NCBI GenBank assembly: GCA_031553415.1
Contig: JAVBLO010000016.1
Coordinates: 58,480-122,479, forward strand
Length of the DNA: 64,000 nucleotides
Reading direction: 5' to 3'
From: JAIRVZ01 sp031553415
Lineage (GTDB): Bacteria > Bacteroidota > Bacteroidia > Bacteroidales > Azobacteroidaceae
The position numbers and the translations under genes were made by a program. The notes under the pieces were generated by a model, which was given only the letters and a program-made list of their open reading frames with translations, had not been told where the DNA came from and searched no databases. Numbering within the stretch: position 1 is the first letter of the stretch; each line of letters begins with the position of its first letter. This document shows, one piece after another, positions 27,587-37,320 of this stretch.

Positions 27587-29560
27587 TTAGAAATAACCGG
27601 GGTTTTGCTTCAAAGAAGGGCTGTTATCAACATCATTCTGAGGAATAGGCATCAAATAATGCGCCGGCTTAAGAAACTTACGGGGACTTACTAATATTGT
27701 CTTTTTGAAAAAATTAGCATCATCAACTCCTGATATGTTCATGCCGTAAAGTGAAACATTGAAATATTTAGTACCCAATAACCACCTGCGTACATCATAA
27801 AAACGCTGATTTTCCATATAAAATTCAATAGTTCTTTCCTGACGAACAATCTGACGCATCTTTGCTTGTGTCAGAGTTTTTCCGGTAGGAGCCCACGCTG
27901 TATCAATGTCAGGCACGCCCGCACGACTTCTTACTTTATTGATCCACACTTTGGCTTCCTCTAATTGGTTACATTCAATCAAAGCTTCTGCATAATTCAA
28001 ATACAACTCAGCTAAACGGATAATGGGCCAGTGATATACCGGACGGTTATCTGTATTAGCTGATGTACTCACCCATTTATACATATATGAAACTCCTTTT
28101 TTATTCAGATAACCCGTTAAAGAATAGTTATCGGAGCGGCCTTTGAATCCATGGAAATCATTCATCCTGTATTGCGTTTTAATTCTCCAACCATCCACAT
28201 AAGTATTTGCAGTTTTATCAGTTTCCGGGTTCGAATTTCTATCCATTTCATAATATCCGTTATGGAACGAAATCCATGAATAAAAACGAGGTTCCCGGTG
28301 CATGTGTAAATTCATGGTAACACCTTCTCCTATTTCAAGGTTAGCAACATTATAATCTGCAGGCATGGCAGAAAATAAGTACCTATCGGAATAGTTGAAA
28401 GCAGGATCCTCATCTATCGGCAATCCATTTTCCGTATAAAATGCTTCAACAATAGCCAGAGTCGGGGCAATGGCATTCCATGGACGACCGGCAGAAGCTC
28501 TGGGGGCCGAAGCTCTTTGAAAACCTCCGTCTGCCACTTCCCGCCTTGTTTCCTGCCAGATAAGTTCTTTGTTATATATATCACAAAAAGTCATCCGGGT
28601 AGCTTTATATACCTCATTTTTTATAGGAAAACCATCAACATTGCTAGTGTATTTAGTATATAAAGTATATTTAGGACTCCCACTTTCTGCTACATCAATA
28701 GCGTTTTTACATGCTTCTGCGGCTTTTACCCATTTTTCCTGACTGAAAGTAGTGCTTATCAACTCTTCGCCATTTAAATTTCGGAATGCTTTGTATTCAT
28801 TTGAAACATCATCTCCTTCAACCACGCCGGCTCCATCGCCTACTGGTAGAGGTTTACCTCCATTAAATAAAGGAGACGCCGCATACAAATACATCCTTGC
28901 CCGGATAGCCTCAACAGCTACACTGTTGATGCGACCCAAATTCAAATTGCTTTGCTCTCTGGGAAGCGCTTGTTTTTGCGGATCTGAAGCTAATTTATAA
29001 CTTAACGCTTCATCAAATTTTGCAGAAATAAATGCAACACATTCATCATACGTACTACGCTCCGGCCACTCTTCCATTGGCAAATCTAAAGCCGGAAGTG
29101 AATTAAAAAGAATCGCAGGTCCATAAATCCTCAATACTAAATAATGGTAATAGCCCACCAAAAAAGTAGCTTCTGCTTTATATTGTTGTCTTTCATCCAG
29201 ATTCATATTAGGCGTCTTGTCTATATTTTCAAGAAGCAAATAACTCTGCCTGAGCCCCTGATAAAGCTGATTCCAATAAGTCACACCCGGCGAAGTCGGG
29301 GTATAATTACCCTCTGTCATAGTCTTTTGCTGGGAAAGGAGAGAAAGAGTTTCATCATTACTAAGCATATCCAGCGAATTACCCAAACGGAAATTAGGCA
29401 GGTAACCATAGCAAGAATATAAATACCGTTTAGTGGTTTCCGGAGTTTTGAAAGCATCTTCTTCTGTTGCCAATTCATCAGGTACTATATCCAAATAATC
29501 TTCACAAGCACTGAAAAGTGGCAAAATGAATAAAAGAAATATATAATATTTTAATTTCAT
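27587..29560 (-). CDS. susD: SusD/RagB-family outer-membrane glycan-binding lipoprotein
   Basis: About 657 residues. The ATG at 29560 is chosen over an in-frame TTG two codons upstream. The lipobox LFSAC precedes EDYLDIVPDELATEEDAF, the classic SusD N-terminus. TPR-like helices and the C-terminal RAGVPDIDTAW ... MRQIVRQERTIEFYMENQRFYDVRRW block are family hallmarks; YLMPIPQNDVDNSPSLKQNPGY ends the protein as expected. SusD forms the lid on the SusC transporter and captures oligosaccharides. The gene follows susC by 21-28 bp. Confidence 0.95.
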   Translation of the reverse strand: MKLKYYIFLLFILPLFSACEDYLDIVPDELATEEDAFKTPETTKRYLYSCYGYLPNFRLGNSLDMLSNDETLSLLSQQKTMTEGNYTPTSPGVTYWNQLYQGLRQSYLLLENIDKTPNMNLDERQQYKAEATFLVGYYHYLVLRIYGPAILFNSLPALDLPMEEWPERSTYDECVAFISAKFDEALSYKLASDPQKQALPREQSNLNLGRINSVAVEAIRARMYLYAASPLFNGGKPLPVGDGAGVVEGDDVSNEYKAFRNLNGEELISTTFSQEKWVKAAEACKNAIDVAESGSPKYTLYTKYTSNVDGFPIKNEVYKATRMTFCDIYNKELIWQETRREVADGGFQRASAPRASAGRPWNAIAPTLAIVEAFYTENGLPIDEDPAFNYSDRYLFSAMPADYNVANLEIGEGVTMNLHMHREPRFYSWISFHNGYYEMDRNSNPETDKTANTYVDGWRIKTQYRMNDFHGFKGRSDNYSLTGYLNKKGVSYMYKWVSTSANTDNRPVYHWPIIRLAELYLNYAEALIECNQLEEAKVWINKVRSRAGVPDIDTAWAPTGKTLTQAKMRQIVRQERTIEFYMENQRFYDVRRWLLGTKYFNVSLYGMNISGVDDANFFKKTILVSPRKFLKPAHYLMPIPQNDVDNSPSLKQNPGYF

Positions 29561-29587
29561 ATTCAATATTTTTTTTTATATGAGTAC

Positions 29588-32500
29588 TTATATTTTTATT
29601 TGAGCACCCAAATTAAACATAATTTGAGTAGGATATTTGAATCCCGCACCGCCACCTTGTTCCGGATCCCATAACTTAAATTTGGAAATAGTAAGTAAAT
29701 TGGAACCATTCACATAGAATCTGCATTTCTTATAGGTATAGCCAATTTCAGCATTTTTCAATTTCAAAAATGAAGCATCTCTCAACCAATAGGTAGATGC
29801 ATTGGTGGTATTAGCTCTATCTTGCTTGGTCAACGCCGGATAAGAAGCATAAATATCCTGATTATCAGGATTATAACGACTATCCGCCACGAATTGCAAG
29901 ACAGATCTCGTTGTAGAAGTACCAAATGGATGGAAACCCGACATCATCAATGAAGTTTGTCCGACTCCCTGAAAGAAGAACCCAAAATCAAATTTTTTAT
30001 ATTGCGCATTGGCTCCAAATCCATATACAATTTGTGGCTTCGTCGGGTATCCTATATCATATACCTTGTCTTCACTTCCGATTTTTCTGTTTTTAACTCC
30101 ATTTACGTCCTCTATATCTTTATATTTGATATCTCCCGGTAGTATCGTACCGGATTGCTCCGGACTATGTTTAATATCGGCATAGTCAATAAAAAGGCGT
30201 TCCGCTATATACATCTGTATTTGATTCACCGGATATCCCACTTGGGATAAATTCGGATATAATGCATAAGGAGATTCGTCTTGGGCTAAAATTTTATTTT
30301 TAGCGTATGTAAATGTACCTCTTGCAGAAATAAATAAATCTTTATTCAATTTTTTATCGAAAGTAAGAGATAAATCCAACCCTTTATTTTCAACTTCCCC
30401 AAGATTACCATACACATCAGTCTTACTTGTTCCGAAAAATGCCGGAATAGTTCGCCTCTTCATAAAAATATTTTCCCTGTGTTCTTTAAATACATCAACA
30501 ACCAATGAAAGATTATGAAGAATTTCCATATCTAAACCTACATTAATTTTAGTTCCGACTTCCCAGGTAATATTATTATTCTGAAAACGGTCATAAGTCG
30601 GACCTTTCATCGTCAATTTACCATCTTCTGTTAAACCTGTTACAAATTCAGGAGATTGTTGCAACTGTACTATCGCCATATACACGAAACGCTTTTGCTC
30701 AGCGCTAAAGGCAGCACCAATCTGGTCATTACCGACTTTGCCCCATGATCCGCGCAATTTCAGGTTGGAAATAATATGTTTCAAATTTTTCCAATACCCT
30801 TCTTCACTTATGATATAACCCAAGCCTACGGACGGGAAAAAACCAAAACGGTGACCAGGAGCAAAGTTTTCACTACCATTGTAACCGGCATTGAATTCAA
30901 CTAAATACTTGGAATCCAACGAATAAGTCGCACGTCCGGCCCAACCTAATTTTCTCTTTGGCAAAAGATTGATAGACATAGTATTACCTGTTCCTTCACT
31001 TGTATTTTCGTTGGCCCGGGGAAAGTTCATCTCATACTCTTCCTGGTTGTATAGCAATAAACCTGAAACGCCATGGCGTTTATTGAATGTCCTTTCATAA
31101 TTTAATGAGGCCTGCAAATATATTGTACGACCACCATCAGCAGTAACAGCAGCAGGTGCCAAAACTATAGGCGCTGGTGCTTTGTAAGGAGCCAAGGCAT
31201 AACTTTCCAACATGTTGTTTGAATCAAAAGTGTAACCGGCAGAATTTGCAGGAGAGATGTAATATCTATTGGCTCCGGCCTCTCTTTTAAAACCTCCGAC
31301 TGCATTACTCCTAAAAGAAGCCATCAATTTAGCGGAAAGTCCCGGAGTAACCATTTTAAGATCCTGATCCAAGTCCATGTTAATAATGAGATTGGTTTCA
31401 AATTCACTGTTATATCCTTTCACCAACTGGGCAAGCGGGTTAGGATTTGCATCGGTTTGTCCTTCTCTGGCTCCCCATGCTGTCCATTCTCTTTCGTTTG
31501 GTTCGCGTGGATCATCATTGGGGAAAAAAGCAGGAAAATCCACGGGATTAGAATTCATTACATTACTAAACACACTACCAACACTAACCGAAGGGCCTTG
31601 AACTTTGTTCATACGTGCATTCATTTTTAACCCTACTTTTGTTGTGTTGGATAACTTAGCAGTGAGGTTATTCTGGAATGAAAACCGCCAAACATCTATA
31701 TTATTATCGAAAGAGAAAAATTCTTTACTTCTGTTTTTTAACATGCCACTCTCATGATTGATAGTGGCACTTAGAAAATATGTAATACTTGAACTTCCTC
31801 CTCGAACATTCAAATTCGCATTTTGATAATAAGAATAGTTATTGAACAATTCTTTATACCAGTCAACATTAGGATATAATAAGGGATCCCAGCCATCGCG
31901 TGTTCTGGTTATTTTTTCATCCGAGTACAAAGTAGCAGACTCTTGCCTGTATTTGACAGCCTCATTATACAAATTCATATAATCTACCCCTCCTACTATC
32001 TGAGGAACTTTTGTAGGAGTATTGATTGTAGTTTCGAATCTCGCACTGATACTTGGTTTTAACTGATCCCTACCTGTTTTGGTAGTTATAATCATAACGC
32101 CATTTGCTCCCCTGGTACCGTAAAGAGCCGATGTGGTTGCATCTTTTAATATAGAAAATTGATCAATTACTTCCGGGTCAATCGCATTAAGGTCGTCCAT
32201 GGTAATCTGCACACCATCAAGAATAATAAGTGGAGCTGTTGCTCCTTCATTAAAGGTTGAAACACCACGAATCCAAAAATCGGCAGCGTCAGCTCCAGGT
32301 TGTCCTGACCTTTGAACAGCAATCACACCAGCCAATCGTCCGGCAAATCCTGTAGACAACTGAGCGGAAGGCACTTTCAATTCTCCGGGTTGGATTGTTT
32401 GCACAGCGCCTACCACACTTGCTTTTTTCTGAGTAGTATAACCTGTTACTACAACCTCAGCTAATTCCTGATCTCCTTCAATCATGGTGACATTCACAAT

Positions 32501-33079
32501 TTTCCGGTTTCCGGGCTGTTGTTTTTGTGTAGTGTATCCTAAGTAAGTAAATACTAAAGTTGAACTTGTATTCGGAATGGCTATCGAGTAGTTTCCATCT
32601 ATATCGGTTACTGTACCGACAGATGTTTTATCTACACTTACATTTACCCCTATCAACACCTCTCCCTTAGCATCTGAAACATTTCCCTTAACGATAATTT
32701 TTCCTGCATCCTGGGTTTTAACTTGTTGATTAGATTCTTTTTCATATATAACAACCTGCCTGTCATTAATTTTATAAGCCAATGAATGAGCTGGCAGAGT
32801 TTTGTCTAATATCTCTTCTAATGTTTCATTTTTTGCGTTAACAGATACCTTTACATTTGCTTCGTTCTTGTTTTTATACAAAAAAACATAATTACTGTTT
32901 TTTTCTACACTAGAACAAAATTCTTTGATGCTGACATTGTCTAAATTAAGAGTAAATCTGGCCGATTGGGAATGCAATGTTCCGGCAAAAGCCGAATTTA
33001 TCCCGACAAAGAAAAGGCCAATGAATAACCTTATTGTCAATGATAAAGTAAAGGCATTAGATTTTTTTTGTTTCTTCAT
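29588..33079 (-). CDS. susC: SusC-type TonB-dependent transporter with STN signalling domain
   Basis: About 1163 residues from the ATG at 33079 (MKKQKKSNAF), which begins a proper signal peptide; the longer frame to 33136 begins with TTG and is rejected. Domains in order: STN domain (FTLNLDNVSIKEFCSSVEKNSNYVFLY), CarboxypepD_reg-like beta domain (VKGNVSDAKGEVLIGVNVSV), plug with GVSTFNEGATAPLIILDGV and ATTSALYGTRGANGVMIITTK, then the beta-barrel ending in NLGAQIKI. The STN domain is the part that talks to FecR-type anti-sigma factors, and FecR plus an ECF sigma are encoded just upstream. It imports oligosaccharides with SusD, energised by TonB. Confidence 0.95.
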   Translation of the reverse strand: MKKQKKSNAFTLSLTIRLFIGLFFVGINSAFAGTLHSQSARFTLNLDNVSIKEFCSSVEKNSNYVFLYKNKNEANVKVSVNAKNETLEEILDKTLPAHSLAYKINDRQVVIYEKESNQQVKTQDAGKIIVKGNVSDAKGEVLIGVNVSVDKTSVGTVTDIDGNYSIAIPNTSSTLVFTYLGYTTQKQQPGNRKIVNVTMIEGDQELAEVVVTGYTTQKKASVVGAVQTIQPGELKVPSAQLSTGFAGRLAGVIAVQRSGQPGADAADFWIRGVSTFNEGATAPLIILDGVQITMDDLNAIDPEVIDQFSILKDATTSALYGTRGANGVMIITTKTGRDQLKPSISARFETTINTPTKVPQIVGGVDYMNLYNEAVKYRQESATLYSDEKITRTRDGWDPLLYPNVDWYKELFNNYSYYQNANLNVRGGSSSITYFLSATINHESGMLKNRSKEFFSFDNNIDVWRFSFQNNLTAKLSNTTKVGLKMNARMNKVQGPSVSVGSVFSNVMNSNPVDFPAFFPNDDPREPNEREWTAWGAREGQTDANPNPLAQLVKGYNSEFETNLIINMDLDQDLKMVTPGLSAKLMASFRSNAVGGFKREAGANRYYISPANSAGYTFDSNNMLESYALAPYKAPAPIVLAPAAVTADGGRTIYLQASLNYERTFNKRHGVSGLLLYNQEEYEMNFPRANENTSEGTGNTMSINLLPKRKLGWAGRATYSLDSKYLVEFNAGYNGSENFAPGHRFGFFPSVGLGYIISEEGYWKNLKHIISNLKLRGSWGKVGNDQIGAAFSAEQKRFVYMAIVQLQQSPEFVTGLTEDGKLTMKGPTYDRFQNNNITWEVGTKINVGLDMEILHNLSLVVDVFKEHRENIFMKRRTIPAFFGTSKTDVYGNLGEVENKGLDLSLTFDKKLNKDLFISARGTFTYAKNKILAQDESPYALYPNLSQVGYPVNQIQMYIAERLFIDYADIKHSPEQSGTILPGDIKYKDIEDVNGVKNRKIGSEDKVYDIGYPTKPQIVYGFGANAQYKKFDFGFFFQGVGQTSLMMSGFHPFGTSTTRSVLQFVADSRYNPDNQDIYASYPALTKQDRANTTNASTYWLRDASFLKLKNAEIGYTYKKCRFYVNGSNLLTISKFKLWDPEQGGGAGFKYPTQIMFNLGAQIKI

Positions 33080-33189
33080 ATAAAATGTTTTTCGTTTTTT
33101 AATAGTAATTGCTACAGAGTATCTTTTTCTTTCCAAAAATTTTAAAATTGTGTTTAGAGTTATTATTAGAAGGTATGTTTCATAGGCAT

Positions 33190-34377
33190 TTATTTTTTAA
33201 TGTTTTTACATGATACTATTATGGAATCTTTTTTTACTTTGAAAACAACCGGATCTATCAGGGATAAGGCGTTCAATACATCGGTCACGCTATCAGTCAA
33301 TACGATCTTTCCACCGGAATTAGTTGCAACATCTTTCCCTTCGAAAAGCAGATTGGTGTTATAACGCCGGGCTATTTTTTTCAATAAGACAGATAATGGT
33401 TCCCCGTTTAATCTGATCACATCATCTTTCCAACAGGTATAAACATCTGCATCTACTCCTTGGCTGATGGAAATATGATTGGATTCCGCTTTCAGATACT
33501 CGCCCGGAGCAAGCTCGTTTATTTTATTGTTCACATTTACTTCAACTTTTCCATTTACCAATACTACTTCCGAAAAAGTATTATCCTGATAAGAATTCAG
33601 ATTAAATGAAGTTCCCAATACTTTAACTTCTACTCTGTCTGTCTTTACAAAAAAAGGTCGCGATTCATCGGGTTTAACTTCGGCATACACTTCCCCTTCA
33701 ACATAAAGTTTCCTCTCTTTATCATCAAATTTCTTTGGAAAAATCAATTTGGTTCCTGAATTCACCCAAACTGAGGAACCGTCGTTCAGACAGAGTTGCA
33801 ACAACTTACCATAAGGAACTGACAGGCTGATATTATTGGCGGCAATATCGTTGCTGCTAATTTGGATTTTTCCATTGTTAACAGATATTCCCCCATCTTC
33901 CTGTTGTTTGATTATTGTCCGGTTTTTATCAATACATATCAATTGTCCGTCACCGATATTCAACATGATAAGCCTTTCATCTAACTCCATTTGGGACAGG
34001 AGTTCTATTTTTTCATTATCGTTTATAGAAATATTCTTATCTGAAATTAAAAATTTCCCGCCTAAAAAAGCTAATAGCAGAGAAGCTGCTATGGAAAACC
34101 AGGAAACAACAAATTTTCTTCTTTTTGCAAATTTTATTTTGTTTTGCAATTTTAATAGTTCGTCTGCTATAGTCTCTTCTGTAATCTGAGCCGGTTTCAA
34201 TTTCAAAAAATTTACTAACAAACTGGCATCTTCCATTAATGCCTGTTTATCCGGATTGGCACATATCAACTTCTCCCATTCATCCGCCAACAGGAACCTG
34301 TTTTTGGCCACGGCGATAAATGATTCATCCTGAATAAAATCTCCTATATGATTGTAACTATATCTGGTATTATTCAT
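33190..34377 (-). CDS. FecR-family anti-sigma factor
   Basis: About 395 residues from ATG 34377 (MNNTRYSYN); a TTG three codons upstream is less likely. The cytoplasmic N-terminal ~85 residues are followed by a single membrane helix (FVVSWFSIAASLLLAFLGG). The periplasmic FecR domain has SVPYGKLLQLCLNDGSSVWVN, LYVEGEVYAEVKPDESRPFFV and VLGTSFNLNSY, then a DUF4974 C-terminal domain (LSVLLKKIARRYNTNLLFEG). It would hold the ECF sigma inactive until the STN domain of SusC signals ligand. It lies between sigma and susC, the standard order. Confidence 0.93.
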   Translation of the reverse strand: MNNTRYSYNHIGDFIQDESFIAVAKNRFLLADEWEKLICANPDKQALMEDASLLVNFLKLKPAQITEETIADELLKLQNKIKFAKRRKFVVSWFSIAASLLLAFLGGKFLISDKNISINDNEKIELLSQMELDERLIMLNIGDGQLICIDKNRTIIKQQEDGGISVNNGKIQISSNDIAANNISLSVPYGKLLQLCLNDGSSVWVNSGTKLIFPKKFDDKERKLYVEGEVYAEVKPDESRPFFVKTDRVEVKVLGTSFNLNSYQDNTFSEVVLVNGKVEVNVNNKINELAPGEYLKAESNHISISQGVDADVYTCWKDDVIRLNGEPLSVLLKKIARRYNTNLLFEGKDVATNSGGKIVLTDSVTDVLNALSLIDPVVFKVKKDSIIVSCKNIKK

Positions 34378-34580
34378 AAAAAACAATATTCATAAATTTT
34401 TCCGAATTAGTATTAATTATCAAAACGATACCCCCTAATACAATCGAAAGTCATTTTTATAATGCTTTTAAATGTTAATAAAATATAATTCGTGCATTTT
34501 TTTATTCAGGAGGATTTATTTCAAATGGATACATTACTACATAGGAGGTCGCATCGGGCTGATAACCAGCAAAATGAATA

Positions 34581-34614
34581 AAAATCATATTATTTTCATA
34601 GAAAATATGATTTT
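34581..34614 (-). terminator. Terminator-like hairpin after the ECF sigma gene
   Basis: AAAATCATAT (34581-34590) pairs with ATATGATTTT (34605-34614), with further pairing inside (TTTTC/GAAAA). On the minus strand it follows the sigma stop codon by about 50 bp and runs into TTTTTATTCATTTT. It suggests that the sigma gene is transcribed separately from fecR-susCD. The rest of the 287-bp gap (34378-34664) shows no gene and no perfect TAnnTTTG box. Confidence 0.6.
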
Positions 34615-34664
34615 CTTCCGGCTTTGTGTAGAAAGATTAAGATGCTCTGACCAGATGGTAAAGA

Positions 34665-35261
34665 TTATGACGCACTGGACGGAATGTTTACAAATAAAAG
34701 TATCAGAAGAATAAAAGTATTGGTAAATCCTTTGTCTCTTATTTTTTGAAAGCTCTGAGATAAAAGATTACGCGCAGTTTGTTCCGTAATATCCATAGTA
34801 AGGGAAATTTCTTCAAAAGTCATTTCTCTGAAAAAACGTAAATACACTATTTCTCTTTGGCGGGTAGTAAGTACAGACAACATTTCATCTATCTTCTTTT
34901 TGACTTGTTGTCTATCTTCTTCTTCCACAAGTTTATCTTCTATGGTGTAATCAAATTTGAATGAATATGAATTATCTTGAAGCGGAGATGAGAAAACATT
35001 TTTTTTATAAACATTTAACAGTTTATTTTTTAATGCTTTGAATAAAAAAGCCTTTGAAGTTTGTGATTCTGTGATCATTTGTGGTTTTGCATATAATTTC
35101 AAAAACATGTCTTGGATACAATCTTTGACTTCAGAATCTGAGAATCCCAAATTAATGCCATAATCATATAATTCAGGATAACAAGATTTATACAGAGTAG
35201 TGAAAGCGTCCTCATTGCCAAGAACAAAATCATTCCACAAAGAAGGTATTAATTGCCTCAT
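34665..35261 (-). CDS. ECF-type RNA polymerase sigma factor (FecI/Bacteroides family)
   Basis: 198 residues. Region 2 is seen in CYPELYDYGINLGFSDSEVKDCIQDMFLKLYAKP. Region 4 is seen in LTTRQREIVYLRFFREMTFEEISLTMDITEQTARNLLSQSFQKIRDKG, a helix-turn-helix that reads the -35 element. An unusual hydrophobic tail (FTNTFILLILLFVNIPSSAS) follows region 4, as in several Bacteroidota ECF factors. Together with the adjacent FecR and STN-SusC it forms a trans-envelope glycan-sensing relay. It is divergent from the plus-strand lectin gene, so it could control both arms of the locus. Confidence 0.93.
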   Translation of the reverse strand: MRQLIPSLWNDFVLGNEDAFTTLYKSCYPELYDYGINLGFSDSEVKDCIQDMFLKLYAKPQMITESQTSKAFLFKALKNKLLNVYKKNVFSSPLQDNSYSFKFDYTIEDKLVEEEDRQQVKKKIDEMLSVLTTRQREIVYLRFFREMTFEEISLTMDITEQTARNLLSQSFQKIRDKGFTNTFILLILLFVNIPSSAS

Positions 35262-35293
35262 ACTAAGTTAAGCAATAGATTAATTTTTATGAT

Positions 35294-35301
35294 CAAAGTT
35301 A
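35294..35301 (-). promoter_or_regulatory. Candidate -7 box of the sigma gene promoter
   Basis: On the minus strand TAACTTTG matches the Bacteroidota -7 consensus TAnnTTTG, 33 bp upstream of the sigma start codon. I see no clear -33 TTG at 19-21 bp further upstream, so support is partial. Confidence 0.4.
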
Positions 35302-35551
35302 CTAAAACTTCAGATAGTGAATCTCTTTCTCATGAACCAAAGCATTCGGCAAAGATATGATAAATTAAAGAGATTTTTTTCATTTTATACAATTACACTT
35401 AGATAAAAAGAGAATCCGTCACACAAAATTGTTTGGCAAGGATTGCAATAGCATACCCTGTAAGTGTGTTTTTACTTTAATTCTTCTCCTATGTCCGGAA
35501 GAATATCTGTTTTCATTTTTATTTGTTTTTTAATATTTATTAATATGGAAA

Positions 35552-35583
35552 TTGGTTCTTTATTAAAAAATACCTTATATTTG
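35552..35583 (+). promoter_or_regulatory. Bacteroidota-type promoter upstream of the lectin gene
   Basis: TATATTTG at 35576-35583 fits the -7 consensus TAnnTTTG, and TTGG at 35552 provides a -33 TTG with a spacer of about 20 bp. Transcription would start near 35590, leaving a leader of roughly 300 nt before the start codon at 35897. Confidence 0.6.
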
Positions 35584-35589
35584 CACCTG

Positions 35590-35896
35590 TATAGAGTATT
35601 ATTTCTTTCCTGAAATTTTAAGGTTGTAACCTAAACAACCAAGGGTTTTGTTTTGGTCTTAAATCAAATAATTTTGTCAGGCCCCCGTTAAATGCCGTTT
35701 TCCGGCGCTTTTAACAATCTAAATTCCAAACTATCTTGTCTGATTTTCAATTTTATAATAAGACAATGATATGCTTTTATTACAAATATAACATTATTGT
35801 ATTCTGATTTTCCTATTATTCTTAAACACCATGTAAAACAATTACAGCAAATATTGTTCCGGGTTTAAGATGTAGTGGAATTAAAATTTATATCTC
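35590..35896 (+). other. Long structured leader or small RNA candidate
   Basis: About 300 bp without a gene between the predicted promoter and the lectin gene. It contains two hairpins: GGTTGT/ACAACC at 35622-35640, and GTTAAA-GCCG/CGGC-TTTAAC at 35687-35715. The second could end a ~125-nt small RNA or act as an attenuator in a long 5' UTR. I do not recognise an Rfam family. The rest of the intergenic region (35302-35551) is AT-rich with nothing I can assign. Confidence 0.35.
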
Positions 35897-37234
35897 ATGA
35901 AAAAAAAATATCTATTATTAATAAGTATTTTCGTTGTATGTTTCTCATTTTTCAGTTTGCAAACAAAAGCAGAAGATAAAGGTGCATTTCCTGCAGGAAT
36001 AGGTGTTCAACCCGGTGAATGGTATTATATACAAAGTTCAATGTCAGCCGGTACCTCTATCTCTGAAGCCAATAGAATTGGCCGTTACCTCACTTCTCAG
36101 GGCGCAGAAAAACAAGCTTTAACATTCAGTTTATATTCTGAAGGACAACGCGACTTGCAATTATGGAAAATTGAAGCTGACGCAGCAAACGGCAGCGATC
36201 GTTTTTTCATTATCAACAAAGCAACAGGTTTTAAATTGAGTTTAGGAACCGGTACAGAAAAAGCAGCTGAATTAGCCACAACTAGCGTTAGAAATCTCCC
36301 CAGTAATGATGATAACGGCAGTGGAAATTATACAGACCGCTATTATACTTCTGCAACAACAAACACTTCTTTTAAGATTGAAACATTCCAGGGAACAGAT
36401 TATCCTTGTGCTATTATCTATGGACAATCGGCAAATTTCCTGGCAGCTCAAAATGATAAAGGTGGACTTCAAGATGCTTCAGGAACTAACAATCCTCCAT
36501 CAGATCCGACTCTACCTCCGCACACTGCACGCGCCTGGATGTTCATTCCGCAAAGTGAAGTGGATAACCGTTACAATGTTATGTCTACAGCTACTGAAAC
36601 TAAATGGTACCAAATAGAATCTGTACTTTATCCGGGTAAAGTGTTATATGAAAACGATGGTGTTGTAGCTGTAAAAGATAAAGACAATGCAGATAACACT
36701 CAATTGTGGAAGTTTATGCCAACAACATCAACTACCGGTGGGGGTAATGTGTATATCGTCAATAAATCAAAAGGAACTTACATTCAGAATCCGGGCTTAA
36801 CAAACAACGCAGGTTTGCTTACCGCACCATTTGATTCGCAATGCACCCTTCAGGATTTATTGCGTACAGACAACACTATACAATTCAGAATAAGTGGAGG
36901 ATTCTCTATAACCGGCACCGCTAATGCATGTGCTGTATTGGCCGAAACAGAAGCTGTAAAAGTATCTAATGCTACCAACTCTGCAGGATTCGGATATGGC
37001 TCTGCTTATGCATTTCATTTGAACTTTGTATCTACCGGCAACAGTATTAAAGGAACTTCTGTTGATTCTTTCGAAGTTTCTGCTGAAAACGGTTATATTA
37101 CAGTAAGCGGAACAACCGATACTTATAAAGTTTATACAATTTGTGGTGTTGAAGTTAACCCTGCTGCTAAACAAGCAAACGGAATCTACATCGTAAAAGT
37201 TGGCAACACTTCTAAAAAAGTGTATGTAAAATAA
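35897..37234 (+). CDS. Stand-alone secreted lectin-like protein with T9SS signal
   Basis: This 445-residue protein has a signal peptide (to LQTKAEDK). Two consecutive ricin-like modules fill almost all of it: ~35-205 (EWYYIQSS, LQLWKIEAD, FFIINKATGFKL) and ~225-375 (KWYQIESV, TQLWKFMP, VYIVNKSKGTYI, TIQFRI). The C-terminus (YKVYTICGVEVNPAAKQANGIYIVKVGN) is a short T9SS-type signal. No catalytic domain is present. The same pair of modules is fused to GH88 and both M60 peptidases across the locus, so this looks like the same binding unit without an enzyme. A role in binding glycan at the surface is inferred. It is first in the plus-strand arm, after a long leader. Confidence 0.75.
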   Translation: MKKKYLLLISIFVVCFSFFSLQTKAEDKGAFPAGIGVQPGEWYYIQSSMSAGTSISEANRIGRYLTSQGAEKQALTFSLYSEGQRDLQLWKIEADAANGSDRFFIINKATGFKLSLGTGTEKAAELATTSVRNLPSNDDNGSGNYTDRYYTSATTNTSFKIETFQGTDYPCAIIYGQSANFLAAQNDKGGLQDASGTNNPPSDPTLPPHTARAWMFIPQSEVDNRYNVMSTATETKWYQIESVLYPGKVLYENDGVVAVKDKDNADNTQLWKFMPTTSTTGGGNVYIVNKSKGTYIQNPGLTNNAGLLTAPFDSQCTLQDLLRTDNTIQFRISGGFSITGTANACAVLAETEAVKVSNATNSAGFGYGSAYAFHLNFVSTGNSIKGTSVDSFEVSAENGYITVSGTTDTYKVYTICGVEVNPAAKQANGIYIVKVGNTSKKVYVK

Positions 37235-37239
37235 TTTGA

Positions 37240-37270
37240 AAACCGGTGCAGACAAAATCTGCACCGGTTT
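37240..37270 (+). terminator. Strong hairpin terminator after the lectin gene
   Basis: AAACCGGTGCAGA (37240-37252) and TCTGCACCGGTTT (37258-37270) form a perfect 13-bp stem with a 5-nt loop, followed by TTA after a run of five T. It may be partial, since the solenoid gene follows only 50 bp later on the same strand. Confidence 0.88.
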
Positions 37271-37320
37271 TTACAAAATAACTAACACTACTAATTAAGA
37301 AATAAAAAAAATTATAATTC

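Noticed and set aside
33080..33136. An N-terminal extension of the SusC protein starting at 33136.
   Set aside because: The extension starts with TTG and adds 19 basic residues before a normal signal peptide; the ATG at 33079 gives the standard start.
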